This document shows positions 6,614-14,752 of a stretch of DNA of 33,114 bases, one piece after another. The notes beneath the pieces are model-generated. The model saw only the letters and a list, made by a program, of their open reading frames with translations. It had not been told where the DNA came from and made no database searches. Numbering within the stretch: the first letter of the stretch is position 1; each line of letters opens with the position of its first letter. Position numbers and translations under genes: made by a program. Source of the stretch: Lachnospiraceae bacterium (GTDB lineage: Bacteria > Bacillota > Clostridia > Lachnospirales > Lachnospiraceae); the NCBI GenBank assembly GCA_900751995.1, contig CAADTP010000076.1, forward strand, positions 1 through 33,114. Reading direction: 5' to 3'.

Positions 6614-8230
6614 ATGGAAAAAGATCTGAAAGATAAAAAGCAGGAGGAAAAAAATACTCCGAAGATACCCTGGACCAAGCTGGTCCCTGTAGCTGCTGTG
6701 ATTGCGGCGCTTGTGTTTTCAGGCATAAAGGCGAAGGGCTCTGATGGAGAGACAGAAGCAGTCGGGCAGGCAGAGACGACCGTAATGTCCGCTTCAGAGC
6801 TGGAAAAATATCTCGGGTATGAAAAAGAAAATACTGTTTCTGACAGCACAACTGCCACAGCTGAGAAAAACAGTACAACAAAAAAGAAAAGCTCATCGAA
6901 AAAAAGTGCAAAAAAAACAGCAGCGAAAAAAAGCTCAGGTACAAGAACGGTTTCCGAATCTGCAAAAAGCAATGCCGGCGCCGCAGGACAGGGAACCACG
7001 CAGACACCGGTAGCAAGCGTTCCGGCAGATGGATATAAGGACGGTACGTATGAAGGAAGCGGAACCGGATTTGGCGGGACGATCCGCGTGAGAGTAACAA
7101 TCAGCGGTGGAAAGATTGCAGCTATAGATATTCTGGAGGCATCTGGAGAAACCGCGTCGTATTTTGCGTCAGCTCAGGGTGTGATCAGCAGGATGATCGC
7201 CGAAAATACACCGAATGTAGATGCAGTAAGTGGAGCAACCTATTCCTCCAACGGAATCATCCAGGCAGTTCAGAATGCCCTCTCCCAGGCAGCGGCAGAT
7301 GGAAACAGCCAGCAGGTCACCCCTATACCTGCGGCAACTGCTTTACCAACTCCGACATCAGCTCCGTCACCTACAAAAAAACCATCCAAAAAACCATCTC
7401 CTACAAAGAAACCGGAAGATCCGGACAGTCCCAAAAAATATCTGGATGGTAAATATACAGCTTCGGCAAAGGGCTTCAATGGAGACGTGAAAGTAATTGT
7501 GACCATCAAGGATGGAGTGATCAAAGCTCTGAAACAGGAAAATACGGACACAAAGCAGTTTTTTGAAAAAGCATGGAGCGTGCTGGAAGAACAGATCATC
7601 GGTACAGATTCTGTGGATGATATTGATGCAGTCAGCGGAGCAACCTATTCCTCCAATGGGATTCTGGATGCTGTAAAAAAAGCCCTCAAAGAAGCGGTTA
7701 ATCCGGAGTATGGAAAGAAACCCACACCAACTCCTACAAAGAAACCGATACCAAAGCCAACAGCCACACCGAAACCTACGGCAACGCCGAAACCAACAGC
7801 CACACCGAAGCCAACAGAGACGCCGGCAGCAACCCCGACGCCGGAGCCGGACGACCCGGATGTGACGCCGGTTCCTGAAAAACCCAATGTAACTCCAACA
7901 CCAGGGACAGATGAGCCTGATGCAACACCGGAGCCAACGGAAGCACCGGAACCGGTGGGAAGGTACAGAGATGGAACGTATACAGGCTCGGCTTTTGGAT
8001 ATGGAGGAAAAACATATCTGACAATTACGATCTCAGGAGGCCAGATCGCATCCATTGAGCAGACAAATCAGGATACACCGGAATTTTTTGATCCTGCATG
8101 GAGCACGATCTATTCTCAGATCATGGCAAACCAGTCGGCGGATGGGATCGATACTGTCAGCGGAGCCACATATTCCTCCGAAGGGATCCTGGACGCTGCA
8201 CAAAAGGCCCTTGCCCAGGCAAAGAATTAA
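6614..8230 (+). CDS. Membrane-anchored protein with three FMN-binding domains
   Basis: The protein has 538 residues. A basic/acidic cytoplasmic head is followed by one hydrophobic segment (about 22-38) and a Lys/Ser/Ala-rich linker. Three FMN-binding domains come next, at about 141-226, 276-363 and 451-538. Each ends with the flavinylation motif VSGATYSS, predicting FMN on T209, T344 and T519. The linkers are Pro/Thr/Lys-rich, the second being a long run of PTATPKPTATPKP-type repeats suited to spanning the cell wall. Multi-flavin proteins of this kind are known or proposed to relay electrons outside the membrane. The acidic helix between the conserved blocks differs among the three domains, so they are diverged copies rather than a recent triplication. 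An intrinsic terminator follows at 8293-8337. Confidence 0.92.
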   Translation: MEKDLKDKKQEEKNTPKIPWTKLVPVAAVIAALVFSGIKAKGSDGETEAVGQAETTVMSASELEKYLGYEKENTVSDSTTATAEKNSTTKKKSSSKKSAKKTAAKKSSGTRTVSESAKSNAGAAGQGTTQTPVASVPADGYKDGTYEGSGTGFGGTIRVRVTISGGKIAAIDILEASGETASYFASAQGVISRMIAENTPNVDAVSGATYSSNGIIQAVQNALSQAAADGNSQQVTPIPAATALPTPTSAPSPTKKPSKKPSPTKKPEDPDSPKKYLDGKYTASAKGFNGDVKVIVTIKDGVIKALKQENTDTKQFFEKAWSVLEEQIIGTDSVDDIDAVSGATYSSNGILDAVKKALKEAVNPEYGKKPTPTPTKKPIPKPTATPKPTATPKPTATPKPTETPAATPTPEPDDPDVTPVPEKPNVTPTPGTDEPDATPEPTEAPEPVGRYRDGTYTGSAFGYGGKTYLTITISGGQIASIEQTNQDTPEFFDPAWSTIYSQIMANQSADGIDTVSGATYSSEGILDAAQKALAQAKN

Positions 8231-8292
8231 CCGGGTGAACGTTGGAGCAGCTATAAACATCTGAATCTAAGCCAATAATAAGAGGTGAAAGA

Positions 8293-8337
8293 AACCTCTG
8301 GACTTCTTGATTTTTTTTTGAAGTTCAGAGGTTTTTT
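8293..8337 (+). terminator. Intrinsic terminator of the flavin operon
   Basis: Arms 8293-8306 and 8320-8333 pair over 14 bp with one G-U pair, followed by six T (8332-8337). A short upstream segment, AGAGGT at 8281-8286, can pair with part of the left arm. Confidence 0.9.
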
Positions 8338-8489
8338 GCTAGGTTTCTGAAATTGCTTCTATAAATCGATAAAAAAATAACAGGAATGTATACAGAATAA
8401 TAGGAGAAATATCAGAAAATATAAGCGGTTTAAATAATTTGAAATGCAAATTAGCGGGGATTAACCTGAGAAATACAATAAAATTTTTA

Positions 8490-8518
8490 TTGCACAGGGC
8501 AATGTTTTATGTTATGTT
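8490..8518 (+). promoter_or_regulatory. Promoter candidate for ldh
   Basis: TTGCAC (8490-8495) and TATGTT (8513-8518) are separated by 17 bp. The -10 box is weak, as is common for a regulated gene. The Rex-like site lies just downstream. Confidence 0.5.
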
Positions 8519-8537
8519 TGAATGTGTGTAATTAAAG

Positions 8538-8555
8538 TTGTTATTAAAATGACAA
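8538..8555. promoter_or_regulatory. Rex-like operator upstream of ldh
   Basis: TTGTTATTAAAATGACAA is an 18-bp near-palindrome (TTGTTA-6 bp-TGACAA), one base from the Rex consensus arrangement TTGTTA-6 bp-TAACAA. It sits between the -10 box and the ribosome site of ldh, where a repressor would block transcription. Rex control of fermentative dehydrogenases by the NADH/NAD+ ratio is established in clostridia. Confidence 0.6.
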
Positions 8556-8578
8556 ACAACGCTGAAAGGAGAACAAAT

Positions 8579-9526
8579 ATGAGCAGTAAAATTACGATCA
8601 TCGGAGCAGGAAGTGTAGGAGCAACTATCGCCTATACCTTATCACAGAGGAGTATTGCATCAGAGATCGTTCTGATCGATATTAACAAAGATAAGGCTGA
8701 AGGTGAGGTTATGGATATTGAGCAGGGAACCAGTTTCCGTGAGCCGATCTCCATCGTGGCAGGAGATTACCCGGATGCTGTAGATTCTGACATTGTGATC
8801 ATCACTTCCGGTATTGCCAGAAAACCGGGACAGACTCGCATCGAGCTGACACAGACCAACGTCAACATTATGAAGAGTATTACTCCGGAGATCGTAAAGG
8901 TGGCTCCCAAAGCGCTTTATATTATCGTAAGTAATCCATGTGATATTATGACTTATGCATTTGCAAAGCTTTCCGGACTGCCGGAAAATCAGATCCTTGG
9001 TTCCGGAACCGCCCTGGATACGGCCCGTCTCCGCTGCAGACTTTCCCAGCACTACGGTGTATCTGAGAAAAACATCCACGCCTATGTATTCGGAGAGCAT
9101 GGAGATACTTCCTTTGTACCGTGGTCCAGAGCCTTTGTTGCAGGTGCGACCCTTGATGAGTTTGACAAGATCGTTCATGAGGATCAGAAAGATCTGCAGC
9201 CACTTGACAGAGAAGAGGTTCTGGAGTATGTTCATACTTCAGGATCAACAGTGATCGCCAAGAAGGGTGCTACATTTTATGCGGTAGCCGTATCTGTTTG
9301 CAGACTTTGCTCGCTTCTTCTTGCAGCATCTGATACAATAGTCAGTGTATCAACCATGCTTCACGGAGAGTACGGTGTTGAAGACGTATGTCTTAGTACC
9401 ATGGCTTCTATCGGACCGGAAGGTGTAAAACGTATCGTTCGTGTTCCGCTGACCGAGGAGGAGACAGAGAAGCTTCATGCAAGCGCCAATGCTCTGAAGG
9501 ACGTGATCGCACAGATTGATCTTTGA
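8579..9526 (+). CDS. ldh: L-lactate dehydrogenase (lactate/malate dehydrogenase family)
   Basis: This 315-residue enzyme reduces pyruvate to L-lactate with NADH in the cytoplasm and so restores NAD+ in fermentation. Visible features are the Rossmann GAGSVG (9-14), the SNPCD segment, the DTARLR substrate-binding segment and the catalytic GEHGDT. The second Arg of DTARLR and the His of IHAYVFGEHG match the fructose-1,6-bisphosphate-binding positions of allosteric LDHs. The residue at the usual substrate-discriminating Gln is Arg (R81 in GIARKPGQTR), which in textbook alignments favours malate. My recollection is that many clostridial LDH annotations share this pattern. ATG 8579 was chosen over the longer frame because AAAGGAG lies 7 nt upstream. 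The gene appears monocistronic with its own promoter and Rex-like site. Confidence 0.88.
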   Translation: MSSKITIIGAGSVGATIAYTLSQRSIASEIVLIDINKDKAEGEVMDIEQGTSFREPISIVAGDYPDAVDSDIVIITSGIARKPGQTRIELTQTNVNIMKSITPEIVKVAPKALYIIVSNPCDIMTYAFAKLSGLPENQILGSGTALDTARLRCRLSQHYGVSEKNIHAYVFGEHGDTSFVPWSRAFVAGATLDEFDKIVHEDQKDLQPLDREEVLEYVHTSGSTVIAKKGATFYAVAVSVCRLCSLLLAASDTIVSVSTMLHGEYGVEDVCLSTMASIGPEGVKRIVRVPLTEEETEKLHASANALKDVIAQIDL

Positions 9527-9598
9527 TAAATGTCAGAAGCTGTGTAAAGAGGAAAAAGCAGCCTCAGGCAAATTTGAAACAACGGGAGAAAGATAAAA

Positions 9599-11755
9599 AT
9601 GGATATTATTCAGGTAATTACCAGAGAATTGAACGTTGAGAAATGGCAGGTCGAGGCAGCGGTTAAGCTGATCGATGAAGGCTGCACCATTCCTTTTATT
9701 TCCAGATACCGTAAGGAAGCAACCGGTACACTGAACGACGAACAGCTTCGTAATCTTAATGAGAGACTTACTTATTTAAGAAATCTTGAGGATAAAAAGG
9801 CTCAGGTTCTGGGCAGCATCGAGGAGCAGGGCAAGCTGACTCCGGAGCTGAAGAAACAGATCGAGGCAGCGCAGACACTCGTTGTGGTAGAGGATCTTTA
9901 CCGTCCGTACCGCCCGAAGCGCCGTACACGTGCCATCATCGCCAGGGAAAAAGGTCTGGGACCTCTGGCCGACATCATCCTTCTCCAGATGACGAAGAAA
10001 CCTCTTGAAGAAGAGGCAAAAGCATTTCTTTCTGAGGAAAAAGAAGTCAAAACTGTGGAAGAGGCCATCAGCGGTGCCAGAGATATCATTGCAGAACACA
10101 TTTCTGATGAAGCAGATTATCGTATCAGTATCCGTAAGAGAACAATGGATAAGGGAACTATATGTTCCACCGCAAGAGATGAGAAGGAGCAGTCTGTATA
10201 CGAGATGTATTATGACTTTGAGGAGCCGGTGAAAAAGCTTGCAGGTCATCGTGTCCTTGCTCTGAACCGTGGTGAGAAAGAGAAATTCCTTACTGTGAAG
10301 ATCCTTGCACCTGAGGAAGAGATCCTCCGTTATCTTGAAAAACAGGTGATCGTCCGCGATAATCCATACACTGTACCTGTTCTGAAAGAAGCCATTGAGG
10401 ACAGCTATAAACGTCTCATCGGACCGGCTATTGAGCGTGAGATCCGAAGCGCCCTTACAGAGGCAGCAGAGGACGGTGCCATCCATGTCTTTGGCAAAAA
10501 TCTGGAGCAGCTTCTCATGCAGCCTCCAATTGCAGGACAGGTAGTTCTTGGCTGGGATCCTGCCTTCCGTACCGGATGCAAGCTGGCAGTGGTAGATCCT
10601 ACCGGAAAGGTTCTGGATACCACAGTTATTTATCCCACAGCACCAACCAATGAGACCAAGATCCGTGCCGCAAAGGAAACCCTGAAAAAGCTTATCAGCA
10701 AATATCATGTGACACTGATCTCTGTAGGAAACGGAACGGCATCCAGAGAATCCGAGCAGATCATCGTGGAGCTTCTTAAGGAAATCCCTGAAAAGGTCCA
10801 GTATGTTATCACCAACGAGGCAGGTGCTTCTGTATATTCCGCAAGCAAGCTTGCCACGGAAGAATTCCCGAATTTCGATGTTGGACAGAGAAGCGCCGCA
10901 TCCATCGCAAGACGTGTACAGGATCCGCTTGCAGAGCTTGTAAAGATCGATCCGAAATCCATCGGTGTCGGTCAGTATCAGCATGATATGAACCAGAAAA
11001 AGCTGGGAGAAGCCCTTAACGGCGTTGTGGAAGATTGTGTAAACAAGGTCGGAGTGGATCTGAATACTGCATCTGCATCCCTTCTGGAGTATATTTCCGG
11101 AATCAGCAAGGCCATCGCAAAGAATATTGTAGCCTACCGTGAGGAAAACGGCCGTTTCCAGACAAGAAGAGAGCTTCTTAAGGTTGCCAAGCTTGGTCCG
11201 AAAGCCTTTGAGCAGTGTGCAGGTTTCACACGGATCACAGGAGGCAAAAATCCTCTGGACGCAACCAGTGTCCATCCGGAAAGCTATGACGCAGCAAAAA
11301 AACTCCTGGAAAAGCTGGGCTACACACCGGAAGATGTGGCAGAGCGTAAGCTTACCGGTATTTCCGGGCAGATCCGCGATTACGGAAAACTGGCAAAGGA
11401 GCTGGAGATCGGAGAGCCAACCTTACGTGATATCGTAAAGGAACTGGAAAAACCTGCCAGAGATCCACGTGACGAGATGCCGAAACCGATCCTCCGTACC
11501 GATGTCCTGGATATGAAGGACCTGAAAGAAGGCATGGTCCTCAAGGGAACTGTCCGCAATGTCATTGACTTCGGTGCTTTTGTGGATATCGGTGTGCATC
11601 AGGATGGCCTGGTCCATATTTCCGAGATGAGCGAGAAATTCATCAAACATCCGCTGGAAGCAGTCAGTGTGGGAGATATCGTGGATGTCCGTGTTCTTGG
11701 TGTTGATATGAAGAAAAAACGGATCAGCCTTTCCATGAAGGGAATCAGTAAATAA
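9599..11755 (+). CDS. tex: Tex family RNA-binding transcription accessory protein
   Basis: This 718-residue protein has the full Tex architecture. It has an N-terminal helical Tex domain, a central YqgF/RNase H-like region (the AGQVVLGWDPAFRTGCKLAVVD block near residue 320), helix-hairpin-helix motifs (about 500-560, with LNTASASLLEYISGIS) and a C-terminal S1 RNA-binding domain (about 645-716, GMVLKGTVRNVIDFGAFVDIG). Tex binds nucleic acid and affects transcription and stress tolerance, and its exact role in Firmicutes is unsettled. The length is typical. The ATG follows GGGAGAAAG. It lies 72 bp downstream of ldh without a clear terminator in between, so partial read-through is possible. Confidence 0.95.
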   Translation: MDIIQVITRELNVEKWQVEAAVKLIDEGCTIPFISRYRKEATGTLNDEQLRNLNERLTYLRNLEDKKAQVLGSIEEQGKLTPELKKQIEAAQTLVVVEDLYRPYRPKRRTRAIIAREKGLGPLADIILLQMTKKPLEEEAKAFLSEEKEVKTVEEAISGARDIIAEHISDEADYRISIRKRTMDKGTICSTARDEKEQSVYEMYYDFEEPVKKLAGHRVLALNRGEKEKFLTVKILAPEEEILRYLEKQVIVRDNPYTVPVLKEAIEDSYKRLIGPAIEREIRSALTEAAEDGAIHVFGKNLEQLLMQPPIAGQVVLGWDPAFRTGCKLAVVDPTGKVLDTTVIYPTAPTNETKIRAAKETLKKLISKYHVTLISVGNGTASRESEQIIVELLKEIPEKVQYVITNEAGASVYSASKLATEEFPNFDVGQRSAASIARRVQDPLAELVKIDPKSIGVGQYQHDMNQKKLGEALNGVVEDCVNKVGVDLNTASASLLEYISGISKAIAKNIVAYREENGRFQTRRELLKVAKLGPKAFEQCAGFTRITGGKNPLDATSVHPESYDAAKKLLEKLGYTPEDVAERKLTGISGQIRDYGKLAKELEIGEPTLRDIVKELEKPARDPRDEMPKPILRTDVLDMKDLKEGMVLKGTVRNVIDFGAFVDIGVHQDGLVHISEMSEKFIKHPLEAVSVGDIVDVRVLGVDMKKKRISLSMKGISK

Positions 11756-11849
11756 AGAGAAAAACTGAGTAAAGAGAAGCAGGCAAGTATATTCTGCAGC
11801 ATTCTGCGGCGGATTACCGGACCGATATACAATAAAGCTATAACAGAAA

Positions 11850-11922
11850 TACAGCAGTGGTTTATACCCTATACTTTATAGAACCGGAGAAATCAGGTTT
11901 ACAGGGAAAAACCACTGCTGTA
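11850..11922 (+). terminator. Long-loop hairpin downstream of tex
   Basis: Arms 11850-11863 and 11909-11922 pair perfectly over 14 bp around a 45-nt loop, followed by the T-rich TTATTATATTA. This is probably the end of the tex transcript, although the T tract is interrupted. Confidence 0.6.
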
Positions 11923-12039
11923 TTATTATATTACCAGATGCGGATTATAGGAAATGCTTATATCAGAAATAAGCTTTGAAGCTCATAGATCGATCCGCAT
12001 ATGTATATCGAATGATCGATCAGACAGGAGGGATTATAT

Positions 12040-12903
12040 TTGGATAGTACTGTACAGACCGTGCAGGAGGTCGGAAATCAGGTAAGCCAGTACAGGCAGA
12101 TGTTTGAAAATTATCTGCCGGACATCACGAAATTCGGAATCAAGGTTGTTCTGGCTATTGTTGCTTTCTGGGTAGGAAGCACGGTGATTAAATGGATCGT
12201 AAAGTTTGTGAGGAAATCACTGACAAAATCCAGGCTGGATACAGGAGTGGCACAGTTTATGTCCTCACTGGTCAAGATCATACTTTACATACTCCTGATC
12301 TTTAACATATCCACAAGCTTTGGAGTAAAGGAATCATCTCTGGCAGCACTTCTCGGAACTGCAGGTGTTACTATGGGTCTTGCACTCCAGGGCGGACTTG
12401 CCAACCTGGCAGGAGGTATGATGCTTCTTCTGTTCAAGCCTTTCCAGGTAGGGGATTACATCATTGTTAACGGACAGGACGGAAGCGAGGGAACGGTAGC
12501 CAAGGTCGAGATCTGTTATACAACGCTGTTATCCATTGATAACAAGCACATCGTGATCCCGAACGGTACTCTTTCCAATGTGACCATCACCAACGTAACA
12601 GCAAGGGATCAGCGAAGGCTGGAGATCAAAGTGGGGATCTCTTACAATGCAGATATCCAGAAGGCCAAGGATATCCTGGAAGATATCCTCACCGAGGATC
12701 CGGATACAAGAGAAGACGAAGAGATGGTGGTATTTGTAGACGAGCTGGCAGAAAGCTCTGTGATCATGGGCTTTCGTGTCTGGGTAGATACCGACCGCTA
12801 CTGGGCAGCCAGATGGAGATTGAACCAGAGGATCAAGGAAGATTTTGATTATTATGGAATTGAGATTCCTTATAATCAGCTGGATGTGCATATCCATAAA
12901 TAA
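12040..12903 (+). CDS. Small-conductance mechanosensitive channel, MscS family
   Basis: This 287-residue protein has three membrane segments (about 32-52, 72-92 and 97-130). The third is the Gly/Ala-rich pore helix with GVTMGLALQGGLANLAGGMM, followed by the family's FKPFQVGDYI and the beta-domain VIPNGTLSN. MscS channels open under membrane tension during osmotic downshock. The start is a TTG preceded by AGGAGGG with 7-nt spacing, and no ATG offers a better site. It is a single gene with its own terminator (12929-12971). The small size is usual for the E. coli MscS-like group. Confidence 0.93.
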   Translation: MDSTVQTVQEVGNQVSQYRQMFENYLPDITKFGIKVVLAIVAFWVGSTVIKWIVKFVRKSLTKSRLDTGVAQFMSSLVKIILYILLIFNISTSFGVKESSLAALLGTAGVTMGLALQGGLANLAGGMMLLLFKPFQVGDYIIVNGQDGSEGTVAKVEICYTTLLSIDNKHIVIPNGTLSNVTITNVTARDQRRLEIKVGISYNADIQKAKDILEDILTEDPDTREDEEMVVFVDELAESSVIMGFRVWVDTDRYWAARWRLNQRIKEDFDYYGIEIPYNQLDVHIHK

Positions 12904-12928
12904 TATGTATAAAGGAAGAAAGCTAAAG

Positions 12929-12971
12929 CCCTTTCACATGGCAGAGAAATTGCTGTGTGGGAGGGTTTTTT
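12929..12971 (+). terminator. Intrinsic terminator of the MscS gene
   Basis: Arms 12929-12943 and 12951-12965 pair along 15 positions, including four G-U pairs, and are followed by six T (12966-12971). Confidence 0.85.
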
Positions 12972-13034
12972 GGTGAAAGTAACGGTTTTTGAGATTATTA
13001 CTGCCATTCACGATACTAGAGAATATGAAAATTA

Positions 13035-13063
13035 TTGACAAACCAGTGTCGGGGTGCAATAAT
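13035..13063 (+). promoter_or_regulatory. Strong extended -10 promoter for the pan leader
   Basis: A consensus TTGACA (13035-13040) lies 17 bp from AATAAT (13058-13063), with TGc just before the -10 box. An inverted repeat, GGGGT-8 bp-ACCCC (13051-13068), spans the -10 box and could be an operator. Confidence 0.75.
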
Positions 13064-13069
13064 ACCCCA

Positions 13070-13347
13070 CAGAGATAGTATTTGGACTCAAAACTATACT
13101 CTGGCTGAAATCACTGGAATCTTATATAAAAATAGCCAGCCGGAACCCGGGATCGGGAACGGACGGATATATGAAAATTATAAAAGATACGAGCCTGTAT
13201 CGATGATAACGAAGGCGTTACAACAGTTATGGGAATTTTGAGCAACTGTTGAAGAGCATGCTTTTCGTGTATAAAAAACAGGACTCAATATACAGGGAAT
13301 CAATCAGAAGCGTTTCAGGGTCGAAGTGTACCCCGAGACGCTTTTTT
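13070..13347 (+). ncRNA. Structured 5' leader / candidate regulatory RNA upstream of panD
   Basis: About 280 nt lie between a strong promoter and an intrinsic terminator, with no credible protein. Successive hairpins can be drawn: 13071-13102 (AGAG/CTCT, TAGT/ACTA, TTT/AAA), CTGGCT 13101-13106 with AGCCAG 13134-13139, a GC-rich CCCG/CGGG hairpin near 13145-13157, and CAACAGTT 13221-13228 with AACTGTTG 13244-13251. The terminator ends about 68 nt before panD. That layout is typical of transcription-attenuating riboswitches. A published 'pan' RNA motif precedes pantothenate genes in Firmicutes, but I cannot tell whether this is that motif, a new leader class or a free small RNA. Confidence 0.5.
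13308..13347 (+). terminator. Intrinsic terminator upstream of panD (attenuator candidate)
   Basis: AAGCGTTTCAGGG (13308-13320) pairs with CCCCGAGACGCTT (13331-13343) with G-U pairs allowed, and six T run to 13347. It lies between the leader promoter and panD. Confidence 0.85.
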
Positions 13348-13415
13348 ATTAAATACAGAAGCGGATGCTTTTATCCACTTGAAAATTATTCCCTGCAGGA
13401 AAGGACTTATATAAG

Positions 13416-13808
13416 ATGACAATAGAGATGTTAAAAGGAAAGATCCACAGAGCAACCGTTGTCCAGGCGGAACTGGATTATGTAGGAAGTATCACTGTGG
13501 ATGAGGAACTGCTGGAAGCTGCCGGGATACTGGAATATGAGAAGGTCCAGATCGTAGATGTGAACAACGGCAGCCGTTTCGAGACATACACCATTTGCGG
13601 AGAACGCGGAAGCGGTATGATCTGCCTGAACGGAGCAGCAGCAAGATGTGTAAGCACCGGTGACAAGATCATCATCATGGCTTACGCACAGTACGAGCAG
13701 GAAGAAGCCCGTACTCACAAGCCTGCAGTTGTATTTGTAGATGAAGAGAACAGGATCAGCAGAGTGACCAATTATGAGAAACACGGACTGCTGAAGGATA
13801 TGGCCTGA
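13416..13808 (+). CDS. panD: Aspartate 1-decarboxylase
   Basis: This 130-residue protein converts L-aspartate to beta-alanine for pantothenate synthesis. It is made as a proenzyme that cleaves itself to create a pyruvoyl group. The cleavage site is visible as YVGS, with Gly24-Ser25 at exactly the classic position, which also supports the chosen start. The conserved MLKGKIHRATV beginning and NGAAAR substrate segment are present. It is the first gene of panD-panC-transporter and is probably controlled through the leader RNA at 13070-13347. It starts 10 nt after AAAGGA. Confidence 0.96.
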   Translation: MTIEMLKGKIHRATVVQAELDYVGSITVDEELLEAAGILEYEKVQIVDVNNGSRFETYTICGERGSGMICLNGAAARCVSTGDKIIIMAYAQYEQEEARTHKPAVVFVDEENRISRVTNYEKHGLLKDMA

Positions 13809-13877
13809 CGCAGATCAGGAAGATAATAAGACGAAGGTGAATTCAGAAAAGAGGCTATCTCGAATCTATTAAGAAAA

Positions 13878-13893
13878 CCGGTTCCAGAACCGG
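13878..13893 (+). other. Small hairpin between panD and panC
   Basis: CCGGTT-CCAG-AACCGG is a 6-bp stem with a 4-nt loop immediately before the panC ribosome site. It has no T tract. It may influence mRNA processing or panC translation. Confidence 0.55.
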
Positions 13894-13909
13894 AAAAGAG
13901 GAGAGCACA

Positions 13910-14749
13910 ATGCAGGTAACAAAAACAGTAGAAGAAACAAGAAAACAGATCAAAGCGTGGAAAAAAGAAGGAAAAACAGTAGGCCTTGTGCCAACCATGG
14001 GATTTCTCCATGAGGGACACGCAAGCCTGATCAAAAAATGCAGAGAGCAGAATGATATCGTAGTGGTATCCGATTTCGTCAATCCTACACAGTTCGGTCC
14101 TACCGAGGACCTGGAAGCCTACCCGAGAGACTTTGAGCGTGACAGCAAACTCTGCGAAAGCCTGGGAGCAGACCTGATCTTCTGCCCGGAGCCTTCCGAG
14201 ATGTATCATGATCCCCACGCATTTGTAAGTATAGATACTCTGTCAGAGACACTTTGCGGAAAAACACGTCCGATCCATTTCAAAGGTGTGTGTACCGTTG
14301 TGACCAAGCTGTTCCACATTGTGGCACCGGACAGAGCATATTTCGGACAGAAAGACGCACAGCAGCTGGCCATCATCCGCAAGATGGTGCGTGATCTGAA
14401 CTTCGATATTGAGATCGTAGGCTGTCCGATCATCCGTGAGGAGGACGGACTTGCAAAATCCTCCAGAAATACATACTTAAGCCCTGAAGAGAGAAAAGCA
14501 GCTCTTTGCCTGTCAAAGGCAGTAAAAGCCGGACAGGAAGCCATTCACGCAGGAATCCCGGCAGAAGAGCTTCTCGGAAAAATGCGAGCAGTGATCGAAG
14601 CAGAGCCTCTGGCAAAGATTGATTATGTATCCATGGTAGATGCACTTACCATGCAGCCGGTGGAAAAAGCTGATCGCAGCGTTCTTGTAGCAATGGCTGT
14701 TTACATCGGAAAAACAAGACTGATCGACAACTTCAGCTACGAGGTGTAA
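13910..14749 (+). CDS. panC: Pantoate--beta-alanine ligase (pantothenate synthetase)
   Basis: This 279-residue cytoplasmic enzyme joins pantoate to beta-alanine with ATP to make pantothenate. The ATP-binding start VPTMGFLHEGH is intact, as are the YFGQKDAQQ block and the RSSRNTYLS-like segment (here KSSRNTYLSPEE). The length is normal. AGAGGAG precedes the ATG. It uses the beta-alanine made by PanD just upstream. The pantoate-forming genes panB and panE are not in the window, which fits the idea that the next gene imports pantoate or ketopantoate. Confidence 0.97.
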   Translation: MQVTKTVEETRKQIKAWKKEGKTVGLVPTMGFLHEGHASLIKKCREQNDIVVVSDFVNPTQFGPTEDLEAYPRDFERDSKLCESLGADLIFCPEPSEMYHDPHAFVSIDTLSETLCGKTRPIHFKGVCTVVTKLFHIVAPDRAYFGQKDAQQLAIIRKMVRDLNFDIEIVGCPIIREEDGLAKSSRNTYLSPEERKAALCLSKAVKAGQEAIHAGIPAEELLGKMRAVIEAEPLAKIDYVSMVDALTMQPVEKADRSVLVAMAVYIGKTRLIDNFSYEV

Positions 14750-14752
14750 TGT

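Noticed and set aside
5214..7100. 628-codon open frame on the minus strand
   Set aside because: It is antisense to the Ig-like and triple-FMN genes, Cys/Ser/Phe-rich as expected for a mirror of Ala/Lys/Thr-rich repeats, and spans a gene boundary.
9776..11275. 499-codon open frame on the minus strand
   Set aside because: It is antisense to tex, which is a complete, well-recognised gene.
13035..13241. 68-codon open frame
   Set aside because: It starts inside the -35 box of a strong promoter, lacks a ribosome site and has no protein-like character. The region is better read as a leader RNA.
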